Shown piece by piece: positions 24,344 to 33,072 of a stretch of DNA of 64,000 nucleotides (its first letter is position 1; each line of letters opens with the position of its first letter). The notes beneath the pieces were generated by a model. It ran no database searches. It was given only the letters and a program-made list of their open reading frames with translations, and was not told the origin of the DNA. Origin of the DNA: Mogibacterium sp. (lineage in GTDB: Bacteria; Bacillota; Clostridia; Peptostreptococcales; Anaerovoracaceae). The DNA lies in assembly GCA_017431685.1 (NCBI GenBank), contig JAFRKO010000042.1:46242-110241 (forward strand), in the 5' to 3' direction. A program made the translations under genes and the position numbers.

Positions 24344-26432
24344 CTTCGTAAATATCGATACTGTTATTTGAGAAGACCAGCGTATAGTCTTCGTTTGAGA
24401 GATCCCCCACCGGGTGGATCTTTTTTGTTACCATCACATGGGTAACTCCGAGCTCTCTTGCAAGATCGCCTCTTTCAGCGTTCTCCGGATCGAAGAGCTG
24501 CTTTTCGTTTCTCTCCATTTCAGCCTTGGTCTCGATCTCTTCAAAGGAGAACGTATATCCCGATCCCTCAAGATAGAAACGTCTGCCGGAGTATGCAGCA
24601 TAAAGGAAGTGCAGGCTGTCCCAGCGGCGCTCGACGTTATAATCATCATAGCTTACAGACGCGTACATCTGGGTCGCGATCAGCACATCATCGTCCAGGT
24701 TGTCGTGTATCCAGTTGACAGCTTCGTATTCTTCGTACTGCAAACTCATATATCTGTTGAATTTAGAATCAGGATTCGCGTGCTTGATCACCTTTGGCAT
24801 AAGTGTCGTGTAATGCCATGCAAGTACAGCTGTTGAAGGTATCAGCACTACGCAGAAGCAGATAACTGAAAGTTTGCGAAGCTTCTGCATCCACGGAGCG
24901 GAACCTGTCCGGGTGTCCTCAAGGAACCAGAACGCTATCAGGGGAGCAAAAGCCACATCCACAGTGCCGAAGTAAATCTGACTGTGGCCATAGTAGCTGA
25001 GAAGGATCATGAGGAAGAATCCTACAAACGCAGCTGCGTATACCGTGACTCTTGCGATGTCATAGTCCTTCTGACCTTTCAGTACAAGTACCAGCTCCCT
25101 TATATATCCGATAACGAAAGGCACCAGATATATACTGAAGAAAAACACGACGAATACTGCAAATACCACAGCAAGCCTTACCATATAAGGGATGCCGGCG
25201 CTGTTCATAAGATCGATAAGAGGAGCTTTCCAGAAAGACAGGTTGGCTACGTTGCCGAATCCGATTATTGACTCTCCGCCTATTCCTGAAGTGCCATCCG
25301 AGCCGATTATGACCTTATAGATAATATAGAAACCGATGAATGAAAAAACTACAGCAGGAAGTATCGCCTTATCTGACTTGCGCAGTATTGCAGCGAGTAT
25401 GACGGTACCGATGAGAGCTCCCAGCATGACAAGCCCGACAGGAGCCTTGATTCCCGTAACGAGCATCATCATTACCGCGACCAGAGCACACTGACCCGCG
25501 CGGACAGAAGTGCGCTGACCGGCTGATTTAAGGTAAAGATCGATCATTATTACCCAGGCGGCAGCTCCGATTACAGCGTGACCGGCAAAGTTCTCGTTGG
25601 TCAGGAGTATCCTGAACATATATGAGGCGTAAGGCTCTCTTGCGACAAACATGTGGGCAAGTATCACACTCAGTGAGTACAGCCCGGCGCGGTCAGGGTA
25701 TCTGCTGAAATATCTGAACATCGCGTAAATGCCGAGTCCGAACACATATACTGTCAGAAGAGGCCCGCAGCTCATGACGGCAAAATCCGGAGTCAGTCCG
25801 AACAGCCTTACAGGAATCGCGAGCAGTATCTGCGTAAATATATGATAATGGACGGTTCTGCCTGCGACCCATGGATTTCTGAGAGGGAAGTCCTGCGCGA
25901 GCTGAGAAATAAGACCCATTTCGTAGGACTTGTCCATGCTCACATAGATACGGAAGACGTATTCAGGTGACATGTACAGGTACTGCGTGGTGAGCATGAC
26001 AAAGGCCATTAGCAGTACGACATAGACATAGAATGCGGCAGGAATCCCCGCAGGTGAGAATTCTTTGAGTCTGTCGAGAGAGGAACGGTCTCTGAAAAGC
26101 AGAATCAGGTATACGACCGACATCAGCGGACCGGCAGACAACAGAAGGATATCAGAACCCAGTGCGTCGGAAAGAAAGTATAGTCCGACAGTCAGAGCCC
26201 AGCCCGTGAAAAAGCTAATCAGCAGATCGGAAGAAACATGTCCCGTCTTTATTCTGAGCAGTCTGCATATGAGTGCTCCCGGGATCTGCGCATAGAAGAG
26301 AATGTATGCAATGAAAACGAGAATGCGGAAAAAATTCGTGTGATATACAATAACAGAAACAAGCACCATTGCAGCGATTGCTATGGTGCTTATTATACGT
26401 ATACAGTTCTTCATGCCTTCAAGTCTGTGCAT
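24333..26432 (-). CDS. Large polytopic membrane protein, GT-C-like
   Basis: A 699-aa protein with about 13-14 membrane helices and a ~150-residue soluble C-terminal domain (YEAVNWIHDNLDDDVLIAT, then LARELGVTHVMVTKKIH). That layout, many helices plus a C-terminal domain with an nWI.dn..dd.vl motif, occurs in GT-C-type membrane glycosyltransferases and YfhO/DUF6541-like proteins. No signature proves activity. AAAGG lies 8 nt before ATG 26432; ATG 26414 is an alternative. A lipoprotein gene lies immediately upstream and is probably co-transcribed. The 3' end overlaps the convergent flippase gene. Confidence 0.7.
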   Translation of the reverse strand: MHRLEGMKNCIRIISTIAIAAMVLVSVIVYHTNFFRILVFIAYILFYAQIPGALICRLLRIKTGHVSSDLLISFFTGWALTVGLYFLSDALGSDILLLSAGPLMSVVYLILLFRDRSSLDRLKEFSPAGIPAAFYVYVVLLMAFVMLTTQYLYMSPEYVFRIYVSMDKSYEMGLISQLAQDFPLRNPWVAGRTVHYHIFTQILLAIPVRLFGLTPDFAVMSCGPLLTVYVFGLGIYAMFRYFSRYPDRAGLYSLSVILAHMFVAREPYASYMFRILLTNENFAGHAVIGAAAWVIMIDLYLKSAGQRTSVRAGQCALVAVMMMLVTGIKAPVGLVMLGALIGTVILAAILRKSDKAILPAVVFSFIGFYIIYKVIIGSDGTSGIGGESIIGFGNVANLSFWKAPLIDLMNSAGIPYMVRLAVVFAVFVVFFFSIYLVPFVIGYIRELVLVLKGQKDYDIARVTVYAAAFVGFFLMILLSYYGHSQIYFGTVDVAFAPLIAFWFLEDTRTGSAPWMQKLRKLSVICFCVVLIPSTAVLAWHYTTLMPKVIKHANPDSKFNRYMSLQYEEYEAVNWIHDNLDDDVLIATQMYASVSYDDYNVERRWDSLHFLYAAYSGRRFYLEGSGYTFSFEEIETKAEMERNEKQLFDPENAERGDLARELGVTHVMVTKKIHPVGDLSNEDYTLVFSNNSIDIYEVTY

Positions 26433-26445
26433 GAGACCGCCTTTC

Positions 26446-26952
26446 TTACTGCTTCTTTGTCATCACGGTGTTGAACGTGTAGTCATCTCCTGTCTCAATG
26501 AGGATCATCTCGCCTGAGGACTCGAAAGAGAGGTCAAAGCTGAACAGATCATTATCCATGTGAAGATGGTCACCGACCTGCTCCCACTTTCCGCCGAGTT
26601 TTTCACCGGTAATATTTCCAGTCCATGTGCCGTTCTCTTTGACTGTGATATCGATGTTGCCATACAGGTAGATTGCTTTGTCAGATGTCGCGGTCCAGCT
26701 GCCGTAGAATGCGGAAGGATCCTTCTTGACGAATGCAAGCTTTGCGTTATCCTCTTCCTGTTCGAACTCGATGCCGCTGCCTTCCTGCTCGACGAGTTCG
26801 CCGTTCTCATCCACAAGGCCTTCGGCTGATTCATATACCTCGCCTTCAGGAACATTAACGGCTTTTTCCTCTTCTTTTTCCTTTGAGCAAGCCGCGAACA
26901 TGGTGAACATCATTATAATAATCATCAGAAGTGAAGTGTATTTTCTTTTCAT
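26446..26952 (-). CDS. Small lipoprotein
   Basis: A 168-aa predicted lipoprotein: a signal sequence rich in Ile/Met ends in a lipobox MFAAC (Cys at about residue 22). An acidic linker (KEKEEEKAVNVPEG) and a beta-rich domain of about 80 residues follow (FYGSWTATSDKAIYLYGN, GTWTGNITGEKLGGKWEQ), similar in style to small lipocalin-like or DUF-type lipoproteins. GAGGG lies 8 nt before the ATG. It sits just upstream of the large membrane protein gene on the same strand. Function unknown. Confidence 0.75.
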   Translation of the reverse strand: MKRKYTSLLMIIIMMFTMFAACSKEKEEEKAVNVPEGEVYESAEGLVDENGELVEQEGSGIEFEQEEDNAKLAFVKKDPSAFYGSWTATSDKAIYLYGNIDITVKENGTWTGNITGEKLGGKWEQVGDHLHMDNDLFSFDLSFESSGEMILIETGDDYTFNTVMTKKQ

Positions 26953-27091
26953 TTTGCAGCCCTCACTTTATTTATATTCAAAATATATCACGTACCGTAC
27001 AGGATCGTCCGGCACGATAAAAGTATATTATATTTACCGGGGTTTGTAAAACATGCGTGTATTAAACATCATTAAGGACGGGTTTTCATAT

Positions 27092-27119
27092 TTGATGGAA
27101 TATATTATTCTGCTATAAT
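27092..27119 (+). promoter_or_regulatory. Promoter TTGATG-N16-TATAAT with TGC extension
   Basis: TTGATG 27092-27097 and TGcTATAAT with the hexamer at 27114-27119. It drives the secreted-protein gene at 27189 with a ~60-nt leader. Confidence 0.65.
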
Positions 27120-27188
27120 TTGCACATAAAATACCATAGAAATCAATGGATAAATTATACTGAAAACGGGTTATATGGAGGAGATGAC

Positions 27189-27911
27189 ATGAGAAAGCAT
27201 TTCAATAAAATCACATCTTTGATGCTGATACTGTGCCTGTCATTCGGAGTGTTCGCTGTCAGCACAGGCAGTGCATACGCAAAAACCAAAAAATGGGAGA
27301 TTGTTGTCGGTGAGGACAGATGGGTCGGAGATCCGGACGAAATTGTTTCGGTATATGACGTTTACTCCTTTGAAAATAAAAATGGTCCTACTCAGGCAAC
27401 TGTCACTTCTGTCGAAACGAGCGACAAGAGCGTTCTGTCAGTAAAAAAGGAGGAGGTACACTTTACTGATCATACGGAGAAAGGGTTTCTTCTGCATGCA
27501 AAGAAGGCCGGAAAAGCTAAAATAACAGTAAAGTATAAAAAACCGTCAGGGAAGACAGGTACTCTTAAAAAGACCATAAGAGTCAAAAAGTATCCTAATG
27601 AGATAAAGAGTCTCAAGGTAAACGGAAAGACTGTAAAAGTAAGTAAGAACAAGTTCTATTACGCCAAGGAGACCAGCAAGAAGAATGTTACTGTAAAAAT
27701 GGCGCTCAACGATGGCTGGAAGATATCAGACGTATCAGGCTATAAGTATACAAAATCCGGAAAGAGATCAACGGTAAAAGTAACGAAGAGCATGATCAAA
27801 AAAGGCAAATCGATCAGTTTCCCTAAGAAATATAAAAACATGTATATCTATGTATATCTGACTGATGGTAAAGATTACATATCATATGATGTAACTTTCT
27901 TCAGACCGTAG
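27189..27911 (+). CDS. Secreted Ig-like protein, paralogue of 29420-30499
   Basis: A 240-aa exported protein. ATG 27189 follows GGAGGAG; the signal peptide is ITSLMLILCLSFGVFAVS with cleavage near AYA. An Ig-like (Big_2-style) domain spans ~30-135 (DKSVLSVKKEEV, KAGKAKITVKYKKPSGKTGT). The last ~105 residues, from YPNEIKSLKVNGKTVKVSKN to YISYDVTFFRP, match the end of the protein at 29420-30499, showing recent shared ancestry. No enzyme motif is seen; binding or structural roles are likely. A terminator follows. Confidence 0.72.
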   Translation: MRKHFNKITSLMLILCLSFGVFAVSTGSAYAKTKKWEIVVGEDRWVGDPDEIVSVYDVYSFENKNGPTQATVTSVETSDKSVLSVKKEEVHFTDHTEKGFLLHAKKAGKAKITVKYKKPSGKTGTLKKTIRVKKYPNEIKSLKVNGKTVKVSKNKFYYAKETSKKNVTVKMALNDGWKISDVSGYKYTKSGKRSTVKVTKSMIKKGKSISFPKKYKNMYIYVYLTDGKDYISYDVTFFRP

Positions 27912-27965
27912 TCAGACTGTTTTCACATCAGAGTGCTGTCGCGGACTGATCATCACAGGTCAATA

Positions 27966-27996
27966 AAAGGGACCGCCGCCGGGCGGTCCCTTTTTC
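27966..27996. terminator. Bidirectional terminator
   Basis: GGGACCGCC (27969-27977) and GGCGGTCCC (27982-27990) flank a 4-nt loop, with TTTTT after it and AAAA before it. It separates two convergent secreted-protein genes. Confidence 0.85.
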
Positions 27997-28011
27997 GTGT
28001 TTTACTGATCC

Positions 28012-29187
28012 TTAAAACGATTTATACTTCCATTTCGAGTAAATCTTCTTGCCTCCAACGAGCTTATATGCTCTGACTCTTGCTTTGGTAAATTTAGATT
28101 TTTTAACCTTGGTAAATGTCTTGCTCAGATTGCGTTTGCCTTTTACGAAAGAAGATTTGTATACGACGTAGTCAGGCATGTCGCTGTCCGCTGTTGAGTA
28201 GCGGATCAGCTGTACCTGATAACCGCTGCAGTTTGAGACTTTCTTCCATTTGACTGTTGCTTTGCCGCTTGTTTTTTTAACAGAAGTGATCTTTGCTGGT
28301 GTTTTTGGGATGATCTCGAAAGTGCCTCTGAGCGAGCCGATATAATCGCCTTTTCCTTTGACAGTATATTTGTATTTGCCGATGGCCTTTCTTGTGGACT
28401 TTGCGTAGACCACTTTGTATTCAGTGCCTAGTTTCGCGTCGTTAATTCCCAGATCAAGATCGGTAAGAGACTTCTGCTTGCCGTTATAGACTTTTTTAAT
28501 GTTGCCGAGACCCGGGAGCCCGGTTATGTTATAGCTCCTGACAACAGAGTCGCCATAAAAATTGTCGGTTTTTATCCGGATCTTATGATTAAGGTTTATG
28601 CTGACGTAATCGCGGAGAAAATCTGCATCGATGGTGACTTTATTGTCTGAAACCGTGAATTCATCGCTTTTCAGATAGTAATCTTCGTTAAACAGCCAGA
28701 CAACAGCACCTGACAGATCTATAGGTGAATCAGCTTCAAACGTTACAGACTTGTCGTCATTTTTTGTTTTTGTGAATGTAATCTCTTTCGGGCTGATATA
28801 GTAGGATGCTGTCAGCGTTCCGGTATAACCGTTTTTGCCTGTAACTGCGATCGTTTTATCGCCGGTATTGATGCAGTCGTCCGGATACGTCACTTCATAT
28901 TTGTCTGGAGGCAAAGTGCATTCTTCTCGCCATGCATCCGGATAGTCATCTGAAATGTAATGTTCATACGTTCTCACATAATCCGGACCGTCCAGCCAGA
29001 ATTCGTTATCTATCACAACGAAATCGGGTTTGAACATGTTTCCGGTATATGCCTGTATGTCGTTGTCATTAATGAAAAGCACAGAATAACCGTCACTGAT
29101 ATCGTTTCCTTCCGCGAAAGCGAACGCAGGCATGAACACAGTCACGATCATCAGTGACAAAATGACAGAGACAACTCTTTTGTTCAT
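28012..29187 (-). CDS. Secreted protein with C-terminal FN3-like domain
   Basis: A 391-aa exported protein. GTG 29190 and ATG 29187 are adjacent; the ATG has AGGAGG 6 nt upstream and is chosen. Signal peptide: VVSVILSLMIVTVFMPAF, cleaved near AFA. The middle carries beta-sandwich segments (GTLTASYYISPKEITFTK; KYKYTVKGKGDYIGSLRG). The C-terminal ~95 residues are FN3-like (ITSVKKTSGKATVKWKKV, GYQVQLIRYS), ending in a basic stretch as in many clostridial FN3 adhesin-like proteins. A possible promoter (TTTTGA, 17 nt, TATGAT at 29267-29239) lies upstream. Function unknown. Confidence 0.72.
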   Translation of the reverse strand: MNKRVVSVILSLMIVTVFMPAFAFAEGNDISDGYSVLFINDNDIQAYTGNMFKPDFVVIDNEFWLDGPDYVRTYEHYISDDYPDAWREECTLPPDKYEVTYPDDCINTGDKTIAVTGKNGYTGTLTASYYISPKEITFTKTKNDDKSVTFEADSPIDLSGAVVWLFNEDYYLKSDEFTVSDNKVTIDADFLRDYVSINLNHKIRIKTDNFYGDSVVRSYNITGLPGLGNIKKVYNGKQKSLTDLDLGINDAKLGTEYKVVYAKSTRKAIGKYKYTVKGKGDYIGSLRGTFEIIPKTPAKITSVKKTSGKATVKWKKVSNCSGYQVQLIRYSTADSDMPDYVVYKSSFVKGKRNLSKTFTKVKKSKFTKARVRAYKLVGGKKIYSKWKYKSF

Positions 29188-29238
29188 CACGATCCTCCTT
29201 TCACATGCCGCTTATATCCCTTCACATAACCTAAATGA

Positions 29239-29267
29239 ATCATATCATAAATGTATGGAATTCAAAA
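29239..29267 (-). promoter_or_regulatory. Possible promoter TTTTGA-N17-TATGAT
   Basis: On the minus strand TTTTGA (29267-29262) and TATGAT (29244-29239) with 17-bp spacing, ~50 nt before ATG 29187. The match to consensus is moderate. Confidence 0.4.
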
Positions 29268-29333
29268 CATACACCCGGATATGTCGCGTTCCGGTTTTTA
29301 AAGTCATAATAATATGCATATACGCTGTTACCA

Positions 29334-29363
29334 TTGAAAAAAAATGAATCGAAATAGTAAAAT
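29334..29363 (+). promoter_or_regulatory. Promoter TTGAAA-N18-TAAAAT
   Basis: TTGAAA 29334-29339 and TAAAAT 29358-29363, with a ~50-nt leader before ATG 29420, which has AAGGAAGG as its ribosome site. Confidence 0.55.
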
Positions 29364-29419
29364 ATCTTCAAAGAAGCATAAATACATAAGCTTTTGATAG
29401 AAAGGAAGGTATCTACATA

Positions 29420-30499
29420 ATGTTTAAAGAGAGAGGTATGTACCGTCATCTGATGGCAGCGATTCTTAGCTTTATAATGATATTTTCCGGATTTTCCTTC
29501 TTGGCATTTGCTGCGGAAGATTCCGGAACTGTCTTTGAAGCTATTAACCTGGGAACCAGGAAAACAATTACTTTTGAAAATCAGAAGAGCAGGTTCTATA
29601 AGGTCACAATACCTAAAAAAGGTCTGTATAGAATAGACTACTACAGTGACTATCATAACAGCTATAATGATGATTTCTGGGTCGGTGTGTATAAAACACA
29701 GAGCGATGCAGAAAATATGAACAATATTATCAATTGCAGCTATGGTATCTATAACAGTGACACTCCTGAAACAGATTATGATATATATAGCCTTAATGCG
29801 GGCACCTATTATCTGCATGTCCAGTCATTCAGTTCCAAATACCCTGACTTCGGCATCCGGGTAAAAGCTGCTACAGACGATGACCTATATGAACTCTATA
29901 CAGATAACAGCTATTATGCCGGCGTAAAAGATGCATATTTAGGTGTAGGTTACTATGACTCTGCTAAGGATAAAAGCTATGATGGCAAACTGACATCTGT
30001 TACCTCAAGCAACACGAGTGTCGTCAGTGTCTCTAAGCTTTCAGCTTATGACGAGAAAGGAAAGAAAATAAAAATATTCCGCCTGAACTACAAGAAGGCA
30101 GGCACTGCCAAGCTGACGGTTAAATACACACGTCCTAATGGGAAAAAGGCTACGATCACAAAGACTCTGGTGATCAAGAAATATCCTAATATGATCAAAA
30201 GCCTTAAGGTAAACGGCAAAACGGTCAAAATATCAAAAAATAAGCTCAGGTATACAGTCAAAGCATTTAAAAATACTTCAGCTGCAATCAAGATGGCAAC
30301 AAAGAATGGCTGGAGAATTACAGAGGCTACTATTGACTACTATGGCAAAACATACAAGTACAAGGAGCTTAAGAAGAGCGTAGTCACCAAGGGCAGCAAG
30401 ATCAGTATCCCTAAAAAGTATGACCATGCGATAGTATATATATATATGTATGACAAAAACGATAACCGAATCGTTTATGAAATAGATTTTTTCAGATAG
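29420..30499 (+). CDS. Secreted PPC/Ig-like protein, paralogue of 27189-27911
   Basis: A 359-aa exported protein. The signal peptide (HLMAAILSFIMIFSGFSF, cleaved near AFA) is followed by a PPC-like domain (ENQKSRFYKVTIPKKGLYRI to GTYYLHVQSF), an Ig-like segment (KLTVKYTRPNGKKATITK) and a C-terminal module from YPNMIKSLKVNGKTVKISKN to DNRIVYEIDFF that aligns with the protein at 27189-27911. The PPC-like part also recalls the secreted protein at 15130. It appears to be built by module shuffling within one family of wall-associated proteins. No catalytic residues are evident. Confidence 0.72.
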   Translation: MFKERGMYRHLMAAILSFIMIFSGFSFLAFAAEDSGTVFEAINLGTRKTITFENQKSRFYKVTIPKKGLYRIDYYSDYHNSYNDDFWVGVYKTQSDAENMNNIINCSYGIYNSDTPETDYDIYSLNAGTYYLHVQSFSSKYPDFGIRVKAATDDDLYELYTDNSYYAGVKDAYLGVGYYDSAKDKSYDGKLTSVTSSNTSVVSVSKLSAYDEKGKKIKIFRLNYKKAGTAKLTVKYTRPNGKKATITKTLVIKKYPNMIKSLKVNGKTVKISKNKLRYTVKAFKNTSAAIKMATKNGWRITEATIDYYGKTYKYKELKKSVVTKGSKISIPKKYDHAIVYIYMYDKNDNRIVYEIDFFR

Positions 30500-30540
30500 C
30501 ATCTGATCCGGAAAAAGAGAATAAAAAATAGTATGGCAGA

Positions 30541-30575
30541 GCCGGGGGCAGCGCTTTTGAATCGCTGTCCCCGGC
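30541..30575 (+). terminator. Stem-loop, probable terminator
   Basis: A 13-bp stem (one G-U pair) formed by 30541-30553 and 30563-30575 with a 9-nt loop. The following sequence is not U-rich, so termination strength is doubtful. Confidence 0.5.
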
Positions 30576-30600
30576 TTATACTGCAGAGAAAGCTGATCTG

Positions 30601-30609
30601 TGTTAAAAT
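30601..30609 (+). promoter_or_regulatory. Extended -10 promoter, leaderless type
   Basis: TGtTAAAAT with the hexamer at 30604-30609, then 7 nt and ATG 30617. There is no ribosome site and no clear -35. Confidence 0.45.
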
Positions 30610-30616
30610 AAATATT

Positions 30617-31690
30617 ATGAAAAAAAGAAACAAAAGGATAGCAATAATAAGCCGTGAAAGCAACAGCCGGACACTCGACGTGGCAATGCTTGAGGAGGAG
30701 CTCCTTAAACGAGGTGTCAGGGTAAGAGTTCTGAGCAGGCTGCTGACCAAGGATAAATCAATCAAAGCCATAGGCTACCTCGGTCATGTAGTGAAACAGG
30801 AAGCAGCGATACTTGTTTCCGATGTTGTGGTGCTTGACACGTACTGCATACCGGCAAGCATGATCCCGCATCGCAGAGGCACAAAGGTGGTGCAGATGTG
30901 GCATGCTTTGAGTGCCGTAAAGAAATTCGGCTGGCAGACAGTTGGCAAGGAAGGCGGATCCTCAGAGAGGACAGCCAGGCTGATGAAGATGCATCACGGA
31001 TATGACTATGTGGTGTGCGCCAGTGACATAACTGCGAAGCACTTCTGCGAAGCATTCAGGACAGGCCGTGACCGGATAATCAAATGCGGACTTCCCCGTA
31101 TCGACTATATAAAAAGTGTTGCGTGCGGAGAAAGACACGATGACACAGCAGAGAAGATAAAAGCGAAGTATCCTCAGCTTGGGGGCGGCAAAAAGACGAT
31201 ACTGTATGCACCGACTTTCCGCCGCGGTAAAGGTGTGGACGTTCAGAGCCTCGTGGATGCGCTTGACTCTGATGATTATGATCTTGTCGTAAAACTTCAT
31301 CCGCTTTACAGGGCAGGCACATCTGAGCAGAACGGCGGTAACACAGGCGTTATATATGACGAAACTTTTTCATCATATGACTGGCTTTCTGTGGCTGACA
31401 TCATAATCAGTGACTATTCATCGCTCGTGATAGAAGCCACGCTCGCGGACAGGCCGATGTTCATATACGCGTATGATCTTGAAGACTACAGCTCGAATAC
31501 CGGCCTCAACATGGACTTTGAAAGCGAGCCGATAGCTCCGTATGTATTCAGAGATGCAAAAGAACTGGCTGATTCAATCGGTAAAAACGATTATGATTTC
31601 AACGCCCTGTATGCATTCAGGGATCGTTATATAGATGTTGATACCAATAACTGTACCGCTGCACTCGCAGATATAATCGAATCATTATGA
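30617..31690 (+). CDS. CDP-glycerol glycerophosphotransferase family protein
   Basis: A 357-aa TagB/TagF-type polyol-phosphate transferase (PF04464) lacking a GT2 domain. Motifs in order: VVQMWHALSAVKKFGWQTVG, CASDITAKHFCEAF, CGLPRIDY, ILYAPTFRRG, VVKLHPLY and ISDYSSLVIEATLADRPMFI. It would add a single unit or extend a poly(polyol-phosphate) chain at the membrane. ATG 30617 is used because it starts the family homology; the frame upstream to 30533 runs through a hairpin. No Shine-Dalgarno is present, and an extended -10 ends 7 nt before the start. The next gene overlaps its stop (ATGA). Confidence 0.85.
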   Translation: MKKRNKRIAIISRESNSRTLDVAMLEEELLKRGVRVRVLSRLLTKDKSIKAIGYLGHVVKQEAAILVSDVVVLDTYCIPASMIPHRRGTKVVQMWHALSAVKKFGWQTVGKEGGSSERTARLMKMHHGYDYVVCASDITAKHFCEAFRTGRDRIIKCGLPRIDYIKSVACGERHDDTAEKIKAKYPQLGGGKKTILYAPTFRRGKGVDVQSLVDALDSDDYDLVVKLHPLYRAGTSEQNGGNTGVIYDETFSSYDWLSVADIIISDYSSLVIEATLADRPMFIYAYDLEDYSSNTGLNMDFESEPIAPYVFRDAKELADSIGKNDYDFNALYAFRDRYIDVDTNNCTAALADIIESL

Positions 31691-32934
31691 ACATAGCAAA
31701 GAAATTCAAAAAAACAGTCTTCGATATAGCGAAGAAAAACAAAGCCTTCCGTATTGCTGCCAGAACCGGCCGCGATAACGCTTACCGTGCCAAGATGATT
31801 CTCGACGATCCGTTCGGGAAGATAGATGACAGGCTTGTCTACTTTCAGACTTTCTCAGGCCGCGGCTACAGCGATTCGCCGAAGGCCATGTATGAGTACA
31901 TGCTGACAGCGCCTGAGTACAGAGACTTCAGATTTGTCTGGAGCTTCAAAGAACCGGAGAAATATGAGCACCTTCTCAGTAACGGACGCACTCAGATAGT
32001 GAAATTCCGCAGCAAGGCAGATAACAAGGCTCTCCGCAAGGCTAAATACTGGATATCCAACTACCGCATGCTCGATTACCAGCATCCCCGTAAGGGTCAG
32101 ATATATTTGCAGTGCTGGCACGGTACTCCGCTCAAGAGACTCGGCTACGACATAATCGACAGCGATAACGCGATGAACTCGCTCTCCGAAATCAGAGAGA
32201 AGTACAGAACTGACGCTAAGAAGTTCAGATGGCTGCTCTCGCCTTCACCGTTCGCTACGGATAAATTTGCTACGGCATGGAATCTGAACGAGACCGGACA
32301 GAGAAACAAGATACTGGAGAAGGGCTATCCGCGCAACGACAAGCTGATCAGCTTTATTCCCGAAGAGCGCGAGGGGATCAGGAAGCGGCTTGGTGTAAAT
32401 GATAAAAATGTGATTCTTTATGCGCCTACCTGGCGTGACAATCAGCACACCAGCGGACAGGGATATACATACAAGACTGAAGTAGATTTCGACAGGCTGC
32501 AGAGAGAGCTCGGAGATGAATACGTGATACTGTTCAGAGCGCATTATCTGGTGGCAAACAGCTTTGACTTTGATCGCTACAAAGGCTTTGTCCGTGATGT
32601 AAGCTCGTATGGAGATATAAACGATCTTTACATCGCTTCCGATCTGCTGGTTACAGACTACTCAAGTGTATTTTTTGACTACGCGAATCTTGAGCGTCCG
32701 ATCATTTTCTACATGTACGATCTGGAGCATTACGCGAATGAGATGCGAGGTTTCTATCTGTCGCTCAATGAGCTGCCGGGTCCTGTTGTTAAGGATGAGG
32801 AAGCGCTGATAGCGGAGATAAAAGCAGCCGGAGAATGGGAACCTGACGAAAAGTATCAGGAATTCAGGAAGCGGTTCAACCCTTACGAAGACGGCAACTC
32901 ATCAAAGCGTGTTCTTGAAGAAGTGATCAGATGA
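31687..32934 (+). CDS. CDP-glycerol glycerophosphotransferase family protein
   Basis: A 415-aa member of PF04464, translationally coupled to the previous gene by an ATGA overlap and with no ribosome site of its own. Motifs: YFQTFSGRGYSDSPKAMYEY, LQCWHGTPLKRLGYDI, LSPSPFATDKFATAWNL, ILYAPTWRDNQH, LFRAHYLV and VTDYSSVFFDYANLERPIIF. The N-terminal part resembles TagF/TarB-like chain primers and polymerases. The tandem arrangement suggests one enzyme primes and the other extends, as in TagB/TagF pairs; which does which cannot be told. Confidence 0.87.
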   Translation: MNIAKKFKKTVFDIAKKNKAFRIAARTGRDNAYRAKMILDDPFGKIDDRLVYFQTFSGRGYSDSPKAMYEYMLTAPEYRDFRFVWSFKEPEKYEHLLSNGRTQIVKFRSKADNKALRKAKYWISNYRMLDYQHPRKGQIYLQCWHGTPLKRLGYDIIDSDNAMNSLSEIREKYRTDAKKFRWLLSPSPFATDKFATAWNLNETGQRNKILEKGYPRNDKLISFIPEEREGIRKRLGVNDKNVILYAPTWRDNQHTSGQGYTYKTEVDFDRLQRELGDEYVILFRAHYLVANSFDFDRYKGFVRDVSSYGDINDLYIASDLLVTDYSSVFFDYANLERPIIFYMYDLEHYANEMRGFYLSLNELPGPVVKDEEALIAEIKAAGEWEPDEKYQEFRKRFNPYEDGNSSKRVLEEVIR

Positions 32935-32998
32935 TCCCGGGCTGCCATACAGCCTCTTAATAATATTTAAGGAAGAGATAAACATCCATACAGATTGA

Positions 32999-33027
32999 TT
33001 GCAAGGTAAAATCCCGGCATATAGAAT
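32999..33027 (+). promoter_or_regulatory. Promoter TTGCAA-N17-TAGAAT
   Basis: TTGCAA 32999-33004 and TAGAAT 33022-33027 with 17-bp spacing, upstream of the secreted peptidase gene. A small inverted repeat (TATACT / AGTATA) lies at the expected transcription start around 33031-33047. Confidence 0.6.
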
Positions 33028-33072
33028 CTTTATACTATGAAAGTATAGGGAGAAGTGTCGGGGTTTTTTATT

